Source of the DNA: Acidobacteria bacterium Mor1 | Lineage (GTDB): Bacteria; Acidobacteriota; Polarisedimenticolia; Polarisedimenticolales; Polarisedimenticolaceae | Assembly: GCA_001664505.1 (NCBI GenBank) | Contig: CP011806.1 | Span: forward strand, 786,397 to 850,396 | Direction: 5' to 3' | DNA: 64,000 nucleotides | Shown: in pieces, positions 51,322 to 60,053 of the stretch | Position numbering within the stretch: position 1 is the first letter of the stretch | How the letters are laid out: every line of letters starts with the position of its first letter | Program-made: the position numbers and the translations under genes | Notes under the pieces: generated by a model | What the model saw: the letters and a program-made list of their open reading frames with translations, nothing else | What the model was told of the DNA's origin: nothing | Database searches by the model: none

Positions 51322-53813
51322 CCGACCACCAGGTTGAGCAGCTTGTTCGGCACGAAGATCACCTTGCGCATGGTCTTGCCGTCGAGATGGGCCGCGACGT
51401 TCGATTCCGCCTGGGCTGCCGCGAGGGCACCGTCCTTGTCGATGTCCCGGGCGACGGTCACCCGGCCTCGCAGCTTGCCGTTGACCTGCACCACCAGGGT
51501 AATCTCATCCTCGACCAGAAGCTCGGGCCGGAACTCCGGCCAGGCCGCCGTGGCGACCAGCCCCTGGCCTCCGAGCTGCTCCCACAACTCCTCGGCGAAG
51601 TGAGGGGCAAAGGGAGACAACAGCTTGGCCAGCACCTCGAAGGCCTCGCGAAGCGCGAAGGCGGTGCCCGCATCGACGTCGTCCTGCTTCGCCGGCCCGG
51701 CCACGGTGTTGATCAACTCCATGATCGCCGAGACCGCGGTATTGAAGTGCATGCGCGGGCCGAGATCGTCGGTCACCCGCTGAATGGTCTGGTGGGTCTT
51801 GCGCCGCAGGGCCGCCCCGCCGGAACTCATGTCGGCGGGCACCGCCGAACCTTCCGCGGCCAGCTTGTCCCGACCCGCGCTGAAGGTGCGCCAGACGCGG
51901 CTGAGGAAACGGTAGCAGCCCTCGACCCCCTCCTCGCTCCAGTCCAGGTCCCGCTCGGGGGGCGCGGCGAACAGCGAGAACAGACGGGTGGTGTCGGCGC
52001 CGTAGCGCTCGACCATGGCGTCGGGGTCGACGACGTTGCCCTTGGACTTGGACATCTTCGCGCCGTCCTTGATCACCATCCCCTGGGTGAACAGCCGGTC
52101 CACCGGCTCGCCCACCTCGACCAGGCCGAGATCACGCATGACCTTGGTCCAGAAGCGGGTGTAGATCAGGTGCATCGTGGCGTGTTCGATGCCCCCGATG
52201 TAGAGGTTGACCGGGAACCAGGGATCCGCCGCCGAGCGGGCGAAAGGCTCCCCGTCGTTCTTCGGGTCGACGTAGCGGAAGTAGTACCAGGACGAATCGA
52301 CGAAGGTGTCCATGGTGTCGGTCTCCCGCCGGGCAGGCTTGCCGCACCTGGGGCAGTCGACGTTGACGAAGGACTCGACCCGGGAGAGCGGCGAGCCGCC
52401 GTCACCGGACAGATCCACGTCCGCCGGGAGCACCACCGGGAGGTCGCTCTCGGGCACACCCACCGGCCCGCAATCGTCGCAGTGGATCACCGGAATCGGG
52501 GTGCCCCAATAACGCTGCCGCGAGACCCCCCAATCCTTGATTCGATAGTTGACCGTGGCGTTGCCGAAGCCCTTTTCCTCGGCCTCGGCGGCCATCTTCT
52601 TGCGGGCCTCGGCGCTCTTCAGTCCATCCCACGGCCCCGAGTTTTCGACCACGCCGTAGTCCGGATAGGCCTCTTTCTGAGTCTCCCCATCCAGCGACTC
52701 ACCGTCGACGGGACGGATCACCGGCCGAACCGGCAGGCCGTATTTGCGGGCGAAGGCGAAATCCCGTTCGTCGTGAGCCGGAACGCTCATGATCGCGCCG
52801 GTGCCGACGTCCATCAGCACGAAATTGGCGACCCAGATCGGAACCTTCTCGCCGGAGAACGGCTGGATGGCGTAGCGGCCTGTGAACACGCCGAGCTTGT
52901 CGTCCGCCTCGGCGAAGCGGTCGGCCACGCTCTTGGCCTGCTGCTCGTCGACGAAGGCGGTAACCGCCGCCTCTGTATCGAGTCCCTTGACCAACTCCGC
53001 GACCCGCGGATGCTCCGGCGAGAGCGCCAGATAGGTCGCGCCGTAGATCGTGTCGATCCGCGTGGTGAAGACCTCGATCGGGTCCTCGTCTCCTTCCACA
53101 CCGAACCAGACCCGGGCGCCGTCGCTACGTCCGATCCAGTGGCGCTGCATCGAGCGCACCCGGTCGGGCCATTGGTCCAGGCGATCGATCTCCTCGAGCA
53201 GCTCCTGGGCGTAGTCGGTGATCCGCAGGAACCACTGGTCGATCTCCCGCTTGACCACATCCGCGTCGCAGCGCCAGCACTTGCCCTCGACCACCTGCTC
53301 GTTGGCCAGGACGGTGGCGCAGTTCGGGCACCAGTTCAACAGCCGATTGGCCCGGTAGGCGACGCCCTTCTCGAGCATCTTGAGGAAGAACCACTGGTTC
53401 CAGCGGTAGTACTCCGGATCGCAGGTGGCGAACTCCCGGGACCAGTCGTAGCCCCACCCCAGGCGTTGCGCCTGGCCGCGCATGTCCCGGATGTTGCTGT
53501 GGGTCCAGCGTCCCGGGTCCTCGTTGTTCTTCATTGCCGCGTTCTCGGCGGGCAGGCCGAAGGCGTCCCAACCGAGCACGTGCATCACGTCGGCACCCTG
53601 CATGCGCTGGAACCGGGAGACGGCGTCGCCGATCGAGTAGTTGCGCACGTGCCCCATGTGCAGCCGACCACTGGGGTACGGCAGCATCTCCAGGCAGTAG
53701 AAACGAGGGCGCTCACCCGGCTCCGGGGTCGCGAAGGCGCCGGCCTCTTCCCAGCGGCGTTGCCACTTGGGCTCGATCGCCTTCGGATCGTAGTCGTGAT
53801 TCGATTCGCTCAT
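51318..53813 (-). CDS. leuS: Leucyl-tRNA synthetase
   Basis: Class I synthetase of 831 residues. The HIGH-type motif is YPSGRLHMGHVRNYS (HMGH 52-55); zinc knuckles include NWCPNCATVLANEQ. The CP1 editing domain follows (IEVFTTRIDTIYGATYLALS, IMSVPAHDERDFAFA). KMSKS is intact in GAKMSKSKGN near residue 587. A second cysteine pair (VNCPRCGKPARR-type text as VDCPRCGKP) is in the insertion. The order leuS-lptE-holA is standard. Confidence 0.97.
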   Translation of the reverse strand: MSESNHDYDPKAIEPKWQRRWEEAGAFATPEPGERPRFYCLEMLPYPSGRLHMGHVRNYSIGDAVSRFQRMQGADVMHVLGWDAFGLPAENAAMKNNEDPGRWTHSNIRDMRGQAQRLGWGYDWSREFATCDPEYYRWNQWFFLKMLEKGVAYRANRLLNWCPNCATVLANEQVVEGKCWRCDADVVKREIDQWFLRITDYAQELLEEIDRLDQWPDRVRSMQRHWIGRSDGARVWFGVEGDEDPIEVFTTRIDTIYGATYLALSPEHPRVAELVKGLDTEAAVTAFVDEQQAKSVADRFAEADDKLGVFTGRYAIQPFSGEKVPIWVANFVLMDVGTGAIMSVPAHDERDFAFARKYGLPVRPVIRPVDGESLDGETQKEAYPDYGVVENSGPWDGLKSAEARKKMAAEAEEKGFGNATVNYRIKDWGVSRQRYWGTPIPVIHCDDCGPVGVPESDLPVVLPADVDLSGDGGSPLSRVESFVNVDCPRCGKPARRETDTMDTFVDSSWYYFRYVDPKNDGEPFARSAADPWFPVNLYIGGIEHATMHLIYTRFWTKVMRDLGLVEVGEPVDRLFTQGMVIKDGAKMSKSKGNVVDPDAMVERYGADTTRLFSLFAAPPERDLDWSEEGVEGCYRFLSRVWRTFSAGRDKLAAEGSAVPADMSSGGAALRRKTHQTIQRVTDDLGPRMHFNTAVSAIMELINTVAGPAKQDDVDAGTAFALREAFEVLAKLLSPFAPHFAEELWEQLGGQGLVATAAWPEFRPELLVEDEITLVVQVNGKLRGRVTVARDIDKDGALAAAQAESNVAAHLDGKTMRKVIFVPNKLLNLVVG

Positions 53814-53830
53814 CGGCTGACTCCCGGCGA

Positions 53831-54304
53831 CTAGTCCTCGCCGTTCCCCGCGGCCTCGTCGGCCGCATCCCCTGCCGCCGCGGTGCGGGTCCGCTCCTTG
53901 GGACGCAACTCGCGGCGCATGTTGTCCAGCAACCCGTTGACGAAGCTGCCGGACTGCTCGCTGCCGAACTTCTTGGCAACCTCGATCGCCTCGTCGAGGA
54001 TCACCGCCGCCGGCGTGTAGGGCTGGTGCAGCAGCTCGTAGACGGCGAGCCGCAACACGTTGCGATCCACCGTCGACATCCGCTCCAACTTCCAGTTACG
54101 GGCGGAGCCGACGATGCGCTCGTCGAGCTCGGCACGGTGCTCGTGGACGCCTCGCACCAGGTCCTCGGCGAAGTTGCGCTGCTCGTCGAAGCGCTCCTGG
54201 TCATCCCAGAAATAGGTGAACACCTCGTCGGGGGACGAGCCGATCAGGTCGATCTGGAACAACATCTGGAGCGCGAATTCGCGGCCTCGCCTGCGCTGCC
54301 CCAA
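53831..54304 (-). CDS. nusB: Transcription antitermination factor NusB
   Basis: A 157-residue NusB with the pattern RRRGREFALQMLFQID, YFWDD, FAEDLVRGVHEHRAELDERI, NVLRLAVYELLH and ILDEAIEVAKKFGSEQSGSF, then VNGLLDN. The TTG at 54304 lies just inside the previous stop; this start gives the normal family length, and no ATG is available nearby. The C-terminal 20 residues are Ala/Glu-rich. ribH-nusB is a common pair. Confidence 0.95.
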   Translation of the reverse strand: MGQRRRGREFALQMLFQIDLIGSSPDEVFTYFWDDQERFDEQRNFAEDLVRGVHEHRAELDERIVGSARNWKLERMSTVDRNVLRLAVYELLHQPYTPAAVILDEAIEVAKKFGSEQSGSFVNGLLDNMRRELRPKERTRTAAAGDAADEAAGNGED

Positions 54305-54306
54305 GG

Positions 54307-54777
54307 TCAGGACTCGATCTGGCGGTGTACGCTCACCATCTCGATGGCGGCCAGGGCCGCTTCCCATCCCTTGTTGCCCAGCTTGCCGCCGGCGCGGTCG
54401 GCCGCCTGGTCCACCGTGTCGGTGGTCAGCACGCCGAAGATCACCGGGAGGCCGGAGTCGTAGGCCACCTGGCCGAGCCCCTTGGCCACCTGGGACGCGA
54501 GCACGTCGAAGTGGGGGGTCTCGCCGCGAATCAGGGTGCCCAGGGCGACGACCGCGTCGAAACGGCCGGTATCGGCCAGTTTCTTGGCGGTCACCGGTAG
54601 TTCCCAGGAGCCGGGTACCCGTACGACCGTGCGGTCGGCGGCGTCGCCGCCGTGCCGGTCGAGGCAATCCTCGGCACCGGCGAGCAGCCGGCCGGAGACC
54701 ACTTCATTGAACCGGGAAACCACCAGAGCGATACGGATACCGCCGGCGTCCAGCTTTCCTTCCAAGACGCGGGTCAC
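54307..54777 (-). CDS. ribH: 6,7-dimethyl-8-ribityllumazine synthase
   Basis: Penultimate step of riboflavin synthesis; 156 residues, the normal size. Motifs are RIALVVSRFNEVVSGRLLAGA, VPGSWELPVTAKKLA, VALGTLIRGETPHFD, and VIFGVLTTDTVDQAADRAGG with GNKGWEAA. GTG at 54777 has AAGGAG just ahead and a near-consensus promoter upstream. No other rib gene is in the window. Confidence 0.97.
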   Translation of the reverse strand: MTRVLEGKLDAGGIRIALVVSRFNEVVSGRLLAGAEDCLDRHGGDAADRTVVRVPGSWELPVTAKKLADTGRFDAVVALGTLIRGETPHFDVLASQVAKGLGQVAYDSGLPVIFGVLTTDTVDQAADRAGGKLGNKGWEAALAAIEMVSVHRQIES

Positions 54778-54803
54778 AGGAGCTCCTTCTTCGGAATGGC
54801 GGA

Positions 54804-54832
54804 AGTATAGAAACGCCCCCGGAAGGGGTCAA
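54804..54832 (-). promoter_or_regulatory. Strong sigma-70 type promoter of the ribH-nusB-leuS run
   Basis: On the minus strand: TTGACC (54827-54832), 17-base spacer, TATACT (54804-54809), 27 bases before the ribH GTG. Confidence 0.75.
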
Positions 54833-54856
54833 GGAAGCCCTCGGAACCGCCCCCGG

Positions 54857-55726
54857 CTACCGGTCCAGGTAGCGCCCGAGAATCGCCTTCAGCCGGCGCC
54901 TGGGCTCCTCCCCGATCGCCTCTACCGGCGTAATCAGGGCGGTGGCCAGGGCATCGGCGCTGTCACAGTCGAATTCGGTGGGGAAACCCTCGACGACCGC
55001 CGAGAGCACCCGGATCGCCATCTCGCTGTTGGCCTTGAGGTTCTCGAGGACGCTGTCGACGGTCACGTCCCCCTCCTCCTCGTGCCAACAGTCGTAGTCG
55101 GTGACCAGGGCCATGGTCGCGTAGCGAATCTCCGCCTCCCGGGCGAGCCTGGCCTCGGGGATGTTGGTCATCCCGATCACGTCCACTCCGTAGTTCCGGT
55201 AGACCTCGGACTCGGCCCGGGTGGAAAACGCCGGCCCCTGGATGCAGACGTAGGTGCCACCGTCATGGGTGCGGGCCCCCGCCGCCTCGGCCGCCGCGCA
55301 AAGCGCCCGACGCAGCGCCGGGCAGACCGGATCGGCCATCGAGACATGGGCCGCGACCCCGTCGCCGAAGAAGGTCCCCTCACGGCCCTGGGTCCGGTCG
55401 ATGAACTGGTCGGGAAAGACCAGATCCCTGGGGTGGATATCCTCCTTCATCGAACCGACGGCGGAGGCGGAGAGGATGCTGTGGACGCCGAGCAGCTTGA
55501 GCGCGTAGATGTTGGCCCGGTAGTTGATCTCGTGGGGCAGCAGCGTGTGCCGCCGGCCGTGCCGCGCCAGGAACGCCAGCCTCCGCCCGTGGAGGGTCGC
55601 CAGCTGGATCGAATCCGACGGCGCCCCGAAGGGCGTATCGACCCGGACCTCCTCGACCTGCTCCAGCCCCGGCATGGCGTAGAGACCGGAACCGCCGACG
55701 ATCGCGATCTCCGCCCGGGCGCTCAT
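54857..55726 (-). CDS. mtnP: S-methyl-5'-thioadenosine phosphorylase
   Basis: Splits methylthioadenosine to adenine and methylthioribose-1-phosphate, salvaging a SAM by-product. At 289 residues it has AIVGGSGLYAM, ARHGRRHTLLPHEINYRANI, ASAVGSMKEDIHPRDLVFPD, YVCIQGPAFSTRAESE, VIGMTNIPEARLAREAEI and VTDYDCW, all typical of MtnP and separating it from purine-nucleoside phosphorylases of other groups. Its start overlaps the stop of the DUF255 gene. Confidence 0.93.
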   Translation of the reverse strand: MSARAEIAIVGGSGLYAMPGLEQVEEVRVDTPFGAPSDSIQLATLHGRRLAFLARHGRRHTLLPHEINYRANIYALKLLGVHSILSASAVGSMKEDIHPRDLVFPDQFIDRTQGREGTFFGDGVAAHVSMADPVCPALRRALCAAAEAAGARTHDGGTYVCIQGPAFSTRAESEVYRNYGVDVIGMTNIPEARLAREAEIRYATMALVTDYDCWHEEEGDVTVDSVLENLKANSEMAIRVLSAVVEGFPTEFDCDSADALATALITPVEAIGEEPRRRLKAILGRYLDR

Positions 55727-57612
55727 GCTCCCTCCTTGCGCCCGGCCTCGGCCGCAAGCCGGGCGAGGGCCTCTGCCACTCCGCCGACCTGGTCCACCTC
55801 CACGCTGCGTCCGACGCGCCGGAGGGTCAGCTTGCCCGCACCCTCCCCTTCCGACCAGCGGAGCACCTGCCAGGGAACGGACGCGTTGAGCGCCGCCCGC
55901 GCCAGGGCACGCCCCTGTCCGGAGACCTCGACCACCACCGGCTCGCGATTCAGCTCTTCCAGGGCGAGTCCGAGCTCGATGCCCTGGACCCGGAACGCGG
56001 CCACGTCACCCGACAGCGCCGTGAGGATCCGGGTCGCTCCGGAGCGCAGATCTTCGCCTCGGCCGAGGGCATGGAGCCGGATCAGGGCCCGGGCCAGCCG
56101 CACGTTGGCCCGCACCGGACGCCGGGGCTTGCCCAGGAGCCCCACCTCACCGAGACCGCGAATCCGATCGTGGAGCAGGTCCGAGGCATCGTCGGAAAGG
56201 TTGTTCAGCGCGAATCGGGCGATGTCCTCGGCGGCCTCCAGGTAACGCTTCTCGCCTGAGACCTGATAGGCGTCGACCAGCCCCAACGCGGTATCCGCCT
56301 GGGCAACCAGAAAGCGCATCGAGTCCTTCCGGGGCTCCAGGACATGCTGTACGCCGAGCGCAGGCTGGTAGGCCTGTCGCAGCACCTGATCGATCGCCTC
56401 GCGCCCGGCGGCGACCCAGGCATCCTTCTCGAGCAGCACCCCCGCTCGCATCAGCGCCGCACCGGCCAGGGCATTGGTTCCCGCGAGCGCGAGAGGCTCG
56501 ATTCCCGGGGCCTCACCGTCTCCCCGCCAGTAGCCGCCTCCGTCGTCGCTGTTCAGATCGGCCCACTGGCCGATGGAGAAGGTGCCGTCGGGGCGTTTCA
56601 GCACGTCGAGCAGGAAGCCGGCGGTTCGTTCCAGGCTCAGGCTCATCCCGGGATCCGCCTCGGCTCTCAGGGCGAAAACCAGGTCGCGCATCAGATGAGA
56701 ATTCGGTTCGAGCATCTTCTCGTGCTCGATGCTCTTCCACTCCGGGGCGCCGGCCATGCGATGGAAGCCCCCGTCACGCTCGTCGAACAGCGGCGAGGCG
56801 CACATCTTGCGCAGGCTCGAGCGGGCGTGAGGTTGCAACGCAGGCGCCAGACGCGAACTACGCAGCGCGGCATACTCGTAGAAGCCGGGCAGAACGAACT
56901 TCGGCGCGAGGCCGAAACCACCCCCCTGCTGGTCGGCGCTCCCGAGCAGCCAGCGCGTCAGGTTGTCCGACGCCTCCAGGCTCGGGCTACCTGCCGGAGG
57001 AGGGTCTCCCCCCTCCCGCTCGTACCACTCCGCCGCGACCTCCCGCAGCAATCCGGCCCAGCGCCCCCAGTAGACCCCGGCCTCGCCCAGCAGGAACTCC
57101 ATCTCGTCGACACCCACCGAACCGATGACGATCGGCTCCGCGACACCGAGATCGTTGGCCTGGCTCAACATCGGCCGGCCGTCGGGCAGCAGCACCGCGA
57201 TCACCGGTAGCCCGCCGGTCTGGTAGCGCTCCTTGACGTCGGGCCTGCGATCCGGATTGACGATCACGCTGACGAAGCCCTCGTTGGCCAGGGCTCGAAT
57301 CCGCGGATCGGCCATGACCTCGTTCATCATCCGTTGGGATCCGTGGTTCCAGCGGACCGCCATCACGAACAGCACCGGACGGTTGAACAGGGCCGCGGTG
57401 TTGAACGCCGGCACGCCCCAGGGCAACCAGTAGGCCCGTTCTCGAAGTTGTTGCGGCGGCCACCCGTCGAAGGCCGCCTGGGAGGGGCGATCCAGCAGCC
57501 CCCCGGCCGGGTCGGGCAAGGGTGGGAGACGGTCCTGTTCAACCGCCTGTCCGAACACCGATCCGGAGCCTGCGATCGCAACGATGACTAGGAGCAAGAG
57601 GGTTCGCATCAT
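55723..57612 (-). CDS. Exported DUF255 (SSP411/YyaL-like) protein with degenerate thioredoxin motif
   Basis: A 629-residue protein with a signal peptide (LLLLVIVAIAGSGSVFGQ). Residues 60-170 are a thioredoxin-like fold (NRPVLFVMAVRWNHGSQRMM, RPDVKERYQTGGLPVIAVLL), and the rest is an alpha/alpha barrel (GGGFGLAPKFVLPGFYEYAA, RDGGFHRM, EKMLEPNSHLMRDL). Usual members have a CHWCH-type active site; here the place reads RWNHGSQ with no cysteine, so redox activity is unlikely. Start ATG at 57612 or 57609. It is coupled to mtnP by a 4-base overlap. The substrate is unknown. Confidence 0.82.
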   Translation of the reverse strand: MMRTLLLLVIVAIAGSGSVFGQAVEQDRLPPLPDPAGGLLDRPSQAAFDGWPPQQLRERAYWLPWGVPAFNTAALFNRPVLFVMAVRWNHGSQRMMNEVMADPRIRALANEGFVSVIVNPDRRPDVKERYQTGGLPVIAVLLPDGRPMLSQANDLGVAEPIVIGSVGVDEMEFLLGEAGVYWGRWAGLLREVAAEWYEREGGDPPPAGSPSLEASDNLTRWLLGSADQQGGGFGLAPKFVLPGFYEYAALRSSRLAPALQPHARSSLRKMCASPLFDERDGGFHRMAGAPEWKSIEHEKMLEPNSHLMRDLVFALRAEADPGMSLSLERTAGFLLDVLKRPDGTFSIGQWADLNSDDGGGYWRGDGEAPGIEPLALAGTNALAGAALMRAGVLLEKDAWVAAGREAIDQVLRQAYQPALGVQHVLEPRKDSMRFLVAQADTALGLVDAYQVSGEKRYLEAAEDIARFALNNLSDDASDLLHDRIRGLGEVGLLGKPRRPVRANVRLARALIRLHALGRGEDLRSGATRILTALSGDVAAFRVQGIELGLALEELNREPVVVEVSGQGRALARAALNASVPWQVLRWSEGEGAGKLTLRRVGRSVEVDQVGGVAEALARLAAEAGRKEGA

Positions 57613-57686
57613 CTCGGGAGTTCCTCGCGAGGAGCCGCCGCGTGCCCACGAAACGCGGTAGAGCGTGCGTGACGAGGCGGCCTGGG

Positions 57687-57716
57687 ATTATCGACACCCG
57701 CTGCGAAGACTGTCAA
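57687..57716 (-). promoter_or_regulatory. Promoter of the DUF255 gene
   Basis: On the minus strand: TTGACA (57711-57716), an 18-base spacer and GATAAT (57687-57692), 75 bases before the start. Confidence 0.65.
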
Positions 57717-57785
57717 GGCGCCCCGGCTTTCCGGGTTCGTCGGGGTTTTCCGCTGTTGTTCCGCGGTTTTTCTGTCTGTTACGCA

Positions 57786-57813
57786 TTGAATCTGGATGGG
57801 TCTCCCGTAGCTT
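57786..57813 (+). promoter_or_regulatory. Promoter of the GAF-GGDEF gene
   Basis: TTGAAT (57786-57791), 16-base spacer, TAGCTT (57808-57813). The expected RNA start is at or next to the ATG at 57818. Confidence 0.5.
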
Positions 57814-57817
57814 CGCT

Positions 57818-59113
57818 ATGGACGTGCAGAAGTACACCCACAGAGAAGCCTCAAAGACACATATGCGTCACGAGAATCGGCGCATGTTCGCGGCCCTGGC
57901 CGCGGGCCTGGGAGCGGTCTGCCTCGGCTTCGCGGCTCACCACACCGGTCTGCTCGACGGCGCAGCCCACGCCGGCTTCCCTCCTTCGCTGGTGGTGCTT
58001 GCGGCGGCCCTGATGGCCATGGCCACCGCCGTAGGGATCGCACACCTGCATCACACACGTCGAGAATTCCGGCGGGTCCGCCGGGGTCTCGTCGCCCGCA
58101 GTCGTCAACTGGCCTCCCTGCACGCCCTGGGTCAGGACCTTGCAGCCGCACGGGACCCGGAGGTTCTGGCCCGTCTGGCCGTCGACGCGGCCCGCAGCCT
58201 GACCGAGACCGACGCCGCCGGGTTGACCCTGGTCACCGAGCCATCGGGTGAGCTGGCGACCGCGGCCTCGGTCGGCGAGCCGGAGCGCGAGGCGGTCGAG
58301 TCGGTGGCCCGCTCGATCTTTGCCGGCCGAGCTCCCCGCGAGTTCCGTGGCCTCGCGGCCCCGTTCCGGGGCGCCCTGGCCGTACCGCTGTGGGTCGACC
58401 GGGAGATCACCGGGGTCCTCTCGGTCTGGTCGCGCCGCGCCGAGACCATCCGCTCCGGGCAGCTGGAGCTCCTCGGCACCGTGGCCCAGCAGGCGGCGGT
58501 CGCCCTCGAACGGGCGCGCCATTTCGAGGCGGCGAGCACCGACTCCCTGACCGGCCTCGCCCAACGAGAAGCCTTCTTCCAACAGGTCCACGCAGAGTTC
58601 GAGCGCGCCCGGCGCTACGGGGGCGACTTCGCTCTGCTGATGCTGGACATCGACCGATTCAAGTGCATCAACGACACCCACGGTCATCTGGCGGGAGACG
58701 CCTACCTGATGGAGGTCGGAAGCGTGGTCACCGCACGCCTGCGGGCCGCCGATGTTGCCTGCCGCTTCGGAGGTGACGAACTCGCCCTGCTGCTGCCCGA
58801 GACCGGCCGCAAGGGAGCGGCGCGCTTCGCCGAGCGGCTGCGCCGCGATCTGGCGGCGCTGCGGGTGCCCTACGCCGAGGCCGAGATCGGCTCCAGCGTG
58901 TCGATCGGCGTGGCGACTTATCGCTCGATTCGCCCGGAGGAGCTGGCGGACCTGCTCGGTGCCGCGGACGAGGCGCTCTACCGGGCCAAGAGCCGCGGGC
59001 GCAACGCGGTCGCCATGGCCGGGTCGCGATTCGCCGAACTGTCGGTGAGTACCGGGGAAGGCGCGGGCCGGGTGGCCGCGCAACCGGCCAAGAAGCTCTC
59101 TCGAGGGCATTGA
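57818..59113 (+). CDS. Membrane diguanylate cyclase with GAF domain
   Basis: About 431 residues. Two N-terminal membrane helices (MFAALAAGLGAVCLGFAAHH, LVVLAAALMAMATAVGIAHL) precede a GAF domain (about residues 85-225: VLARLAVDAARSLTETDAAG, VPLWVDREITGVLSVWSRR) and a GGDEF domain. The cyclase core is DIDRFKCINDTHGHLAGDAY and FGGDELALLLPE; the active-site signature is intact. The aspartate in GHLAGD is the residue typical of c-di-GMP rather than cGAMP enzymes, and the inhibitory RxxD site (RAAD) sits five residues ahead of GGDEL. ATG 57818 matches the promoter; ATG 57863 is an alternative. Confidence 0.9.
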   Translation: MDVQKYTHREASKTHMRHENRRMFAALAAGLGAVCLGFAAHHTGLLDGAAHAGFPPSLVVLAAALMAMATAVGIAHLHHTRREFRRVRRGLVARSRQLASLHALGQDLAAARDPEVLARLAVDAARSLTETDAAGLTLVTEPSGELATAASVGEPEREAVESVARSIFAGRAPREFRGLAAPFRGALAVPLWVDREITGVLSVWSRRAETIRSGQLELLGTVAQQAAVALERARHFEAASTDSLTGLAQREAFFQQVHAEFERARRYGGDFALLMLDIDRFKCINDTHGHLAGDAYLMEVGSVVTARLRAADVACRFGGDELALLLPETGRKGAARFAERLRRDLAALRVPYAEAEIGSSVSIGVATYRSIRPEELADLLGAADEALYRAKSRGRNAVAMAGSRFAELSVSTGEGAGRVAAQPAKKLSRGH

Positions 59114-59127
59114 CCGGCGCCTGAACA

Positions 59128-59163
59128 GAAGACGCCCCCGGAGCAGGAGGAGGGGCGTTCTTC
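59128..59163 (+). terminator. Imperfect hairpin after the GGDEF gene
   Basis: GAAGACGCCCC and GGGGCGTTCTTC pair with one bulge around a 13-base loop, 14 bases after the stop. There is no T-run. It may stop or protect the cyclase transcript facing the epimerase gene. Confidence 0.4.
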
Positions 59164-59294
59164 TGGCTCCGGAGGCGTCGGAGGGGCCACTCATCCCCTC
59201 GCACTTAGTTAAACGTGCCGGAAGCCAAAAAGGTCACCATGAATTTCGCCCGCGCTGCATTTTGTCCGCGGTGAACTTTTACAGCCCTTTACAA

Positions 59295-60053
59295 CTACGC
59301 GGACGGGTCATCCGCCTCGGCGGCGGCCTCGGCGATAACCTCCTGAACGCTGCGCCCGGTGCGGCGGAAGAAGCGTTCGGCCAGCGACGGCAGCCCACCG
59401 CTGGAACGGTCGAGCAGCATCTTCTCGACCCGGATCATCGGGACGAACAGCATCGACGGCCCGGCGACGCTCGGCTCCTCGCGCTCGACCTGGGCGACCC
59501 AGTCGTCGAAGGACGCCAGGTCGATCCCCTCGATGGTCGCGCCCGACGCATCGAGCCGGCGCAACACGCCCCAGATCTTCTCCTGGGGTTCACGGAGATA
59601 CAGCAGCACCGCGCTGCCGGCGCTGATCGGCCCGTCGTCGACCGGCTCGTGGGATTCCGCTCCCTCGACCAGCTCGACCAGGACGCCACCGGCCGAGCGC
59701 GGATGCAGGAACGCGACGCGGTGCCCTTCGGCGCCGACGCGCATGTCTCCGAGCACCTGCACTCCCTTGCTCTTCAACTTCTCGAGCATCACCGGAAGGT
59801 CCGACACCTCGAAGGTGATGTGATGCAGGCCCTCGCCCCGCTTCTCGAGGAACTTTCCGACGGAGGTATCGGCTCCCAGCGGTTCGAGGAGTTCGATCTT
59901 GGTGTCGTCGGCCGGCAGGAAGGCGACCTTCACCCCTTCGGAGTCGACGGTGTGTACCCCCCCGACCTCGAGCCCCATGGCGTCGGACCAGAAGCCGAGA
60001 CGCTCGGCCAGCCCGCGGACGGCGATGGCGATGTGATCGACCCGCCGAATCAT
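59295..60053 (-). CDS. Methylmalonyl-CoA epimerase-like VOC protein with a C-terminal extra domain
   Basis: Residues 1-135 are a VOC/glyoxalase fold of the methylmalonyl-CoA epimerase type, with metal-ligand positions in IRRVDHIAIAVRGL, GLHHITFEVSDLP and GGVLVELVE; HPRSAGGVLVEL is characteristic. Epimerases usually stop there at about 135-150 residues. This one continues to 252 with a distinct alpha/beta segment (VLLYLREPQEKIWGVLRRLD, IEGIDLASFDDWVAQVEREE, SMLFVPMIRVEKMLLD, GLPSLAERFF). Its ATG overlaps the meaB stop (ATGA). Together with meaB and the mutase subunits at 3677-5804 it fits propionyl-CoA metabolism. Confidence 0.85.
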   Translation of the reverse strand: MIRRVDHIAIAVRGLAERLGFWSDAMGLEVGGVHTVDSEGVKVAFLPADDTKIELLEPLGADTSVGKFLEKRGEGLHHITFEVSDLPVMLEKLKSKGVQVLGDMRVGAEGHRVAFLHPRSAGGVLVELVEGAESHEPVDDGPISAGSAVLLYLREPQEKIWGVLRRLDASGATIEGIDLASFDDWVAQVEREEPSVAGPSMLFVPMIRVEKMLLDRSSGGLPSLAERFFRRTGRSVQEVIAEAAAEADDPSA

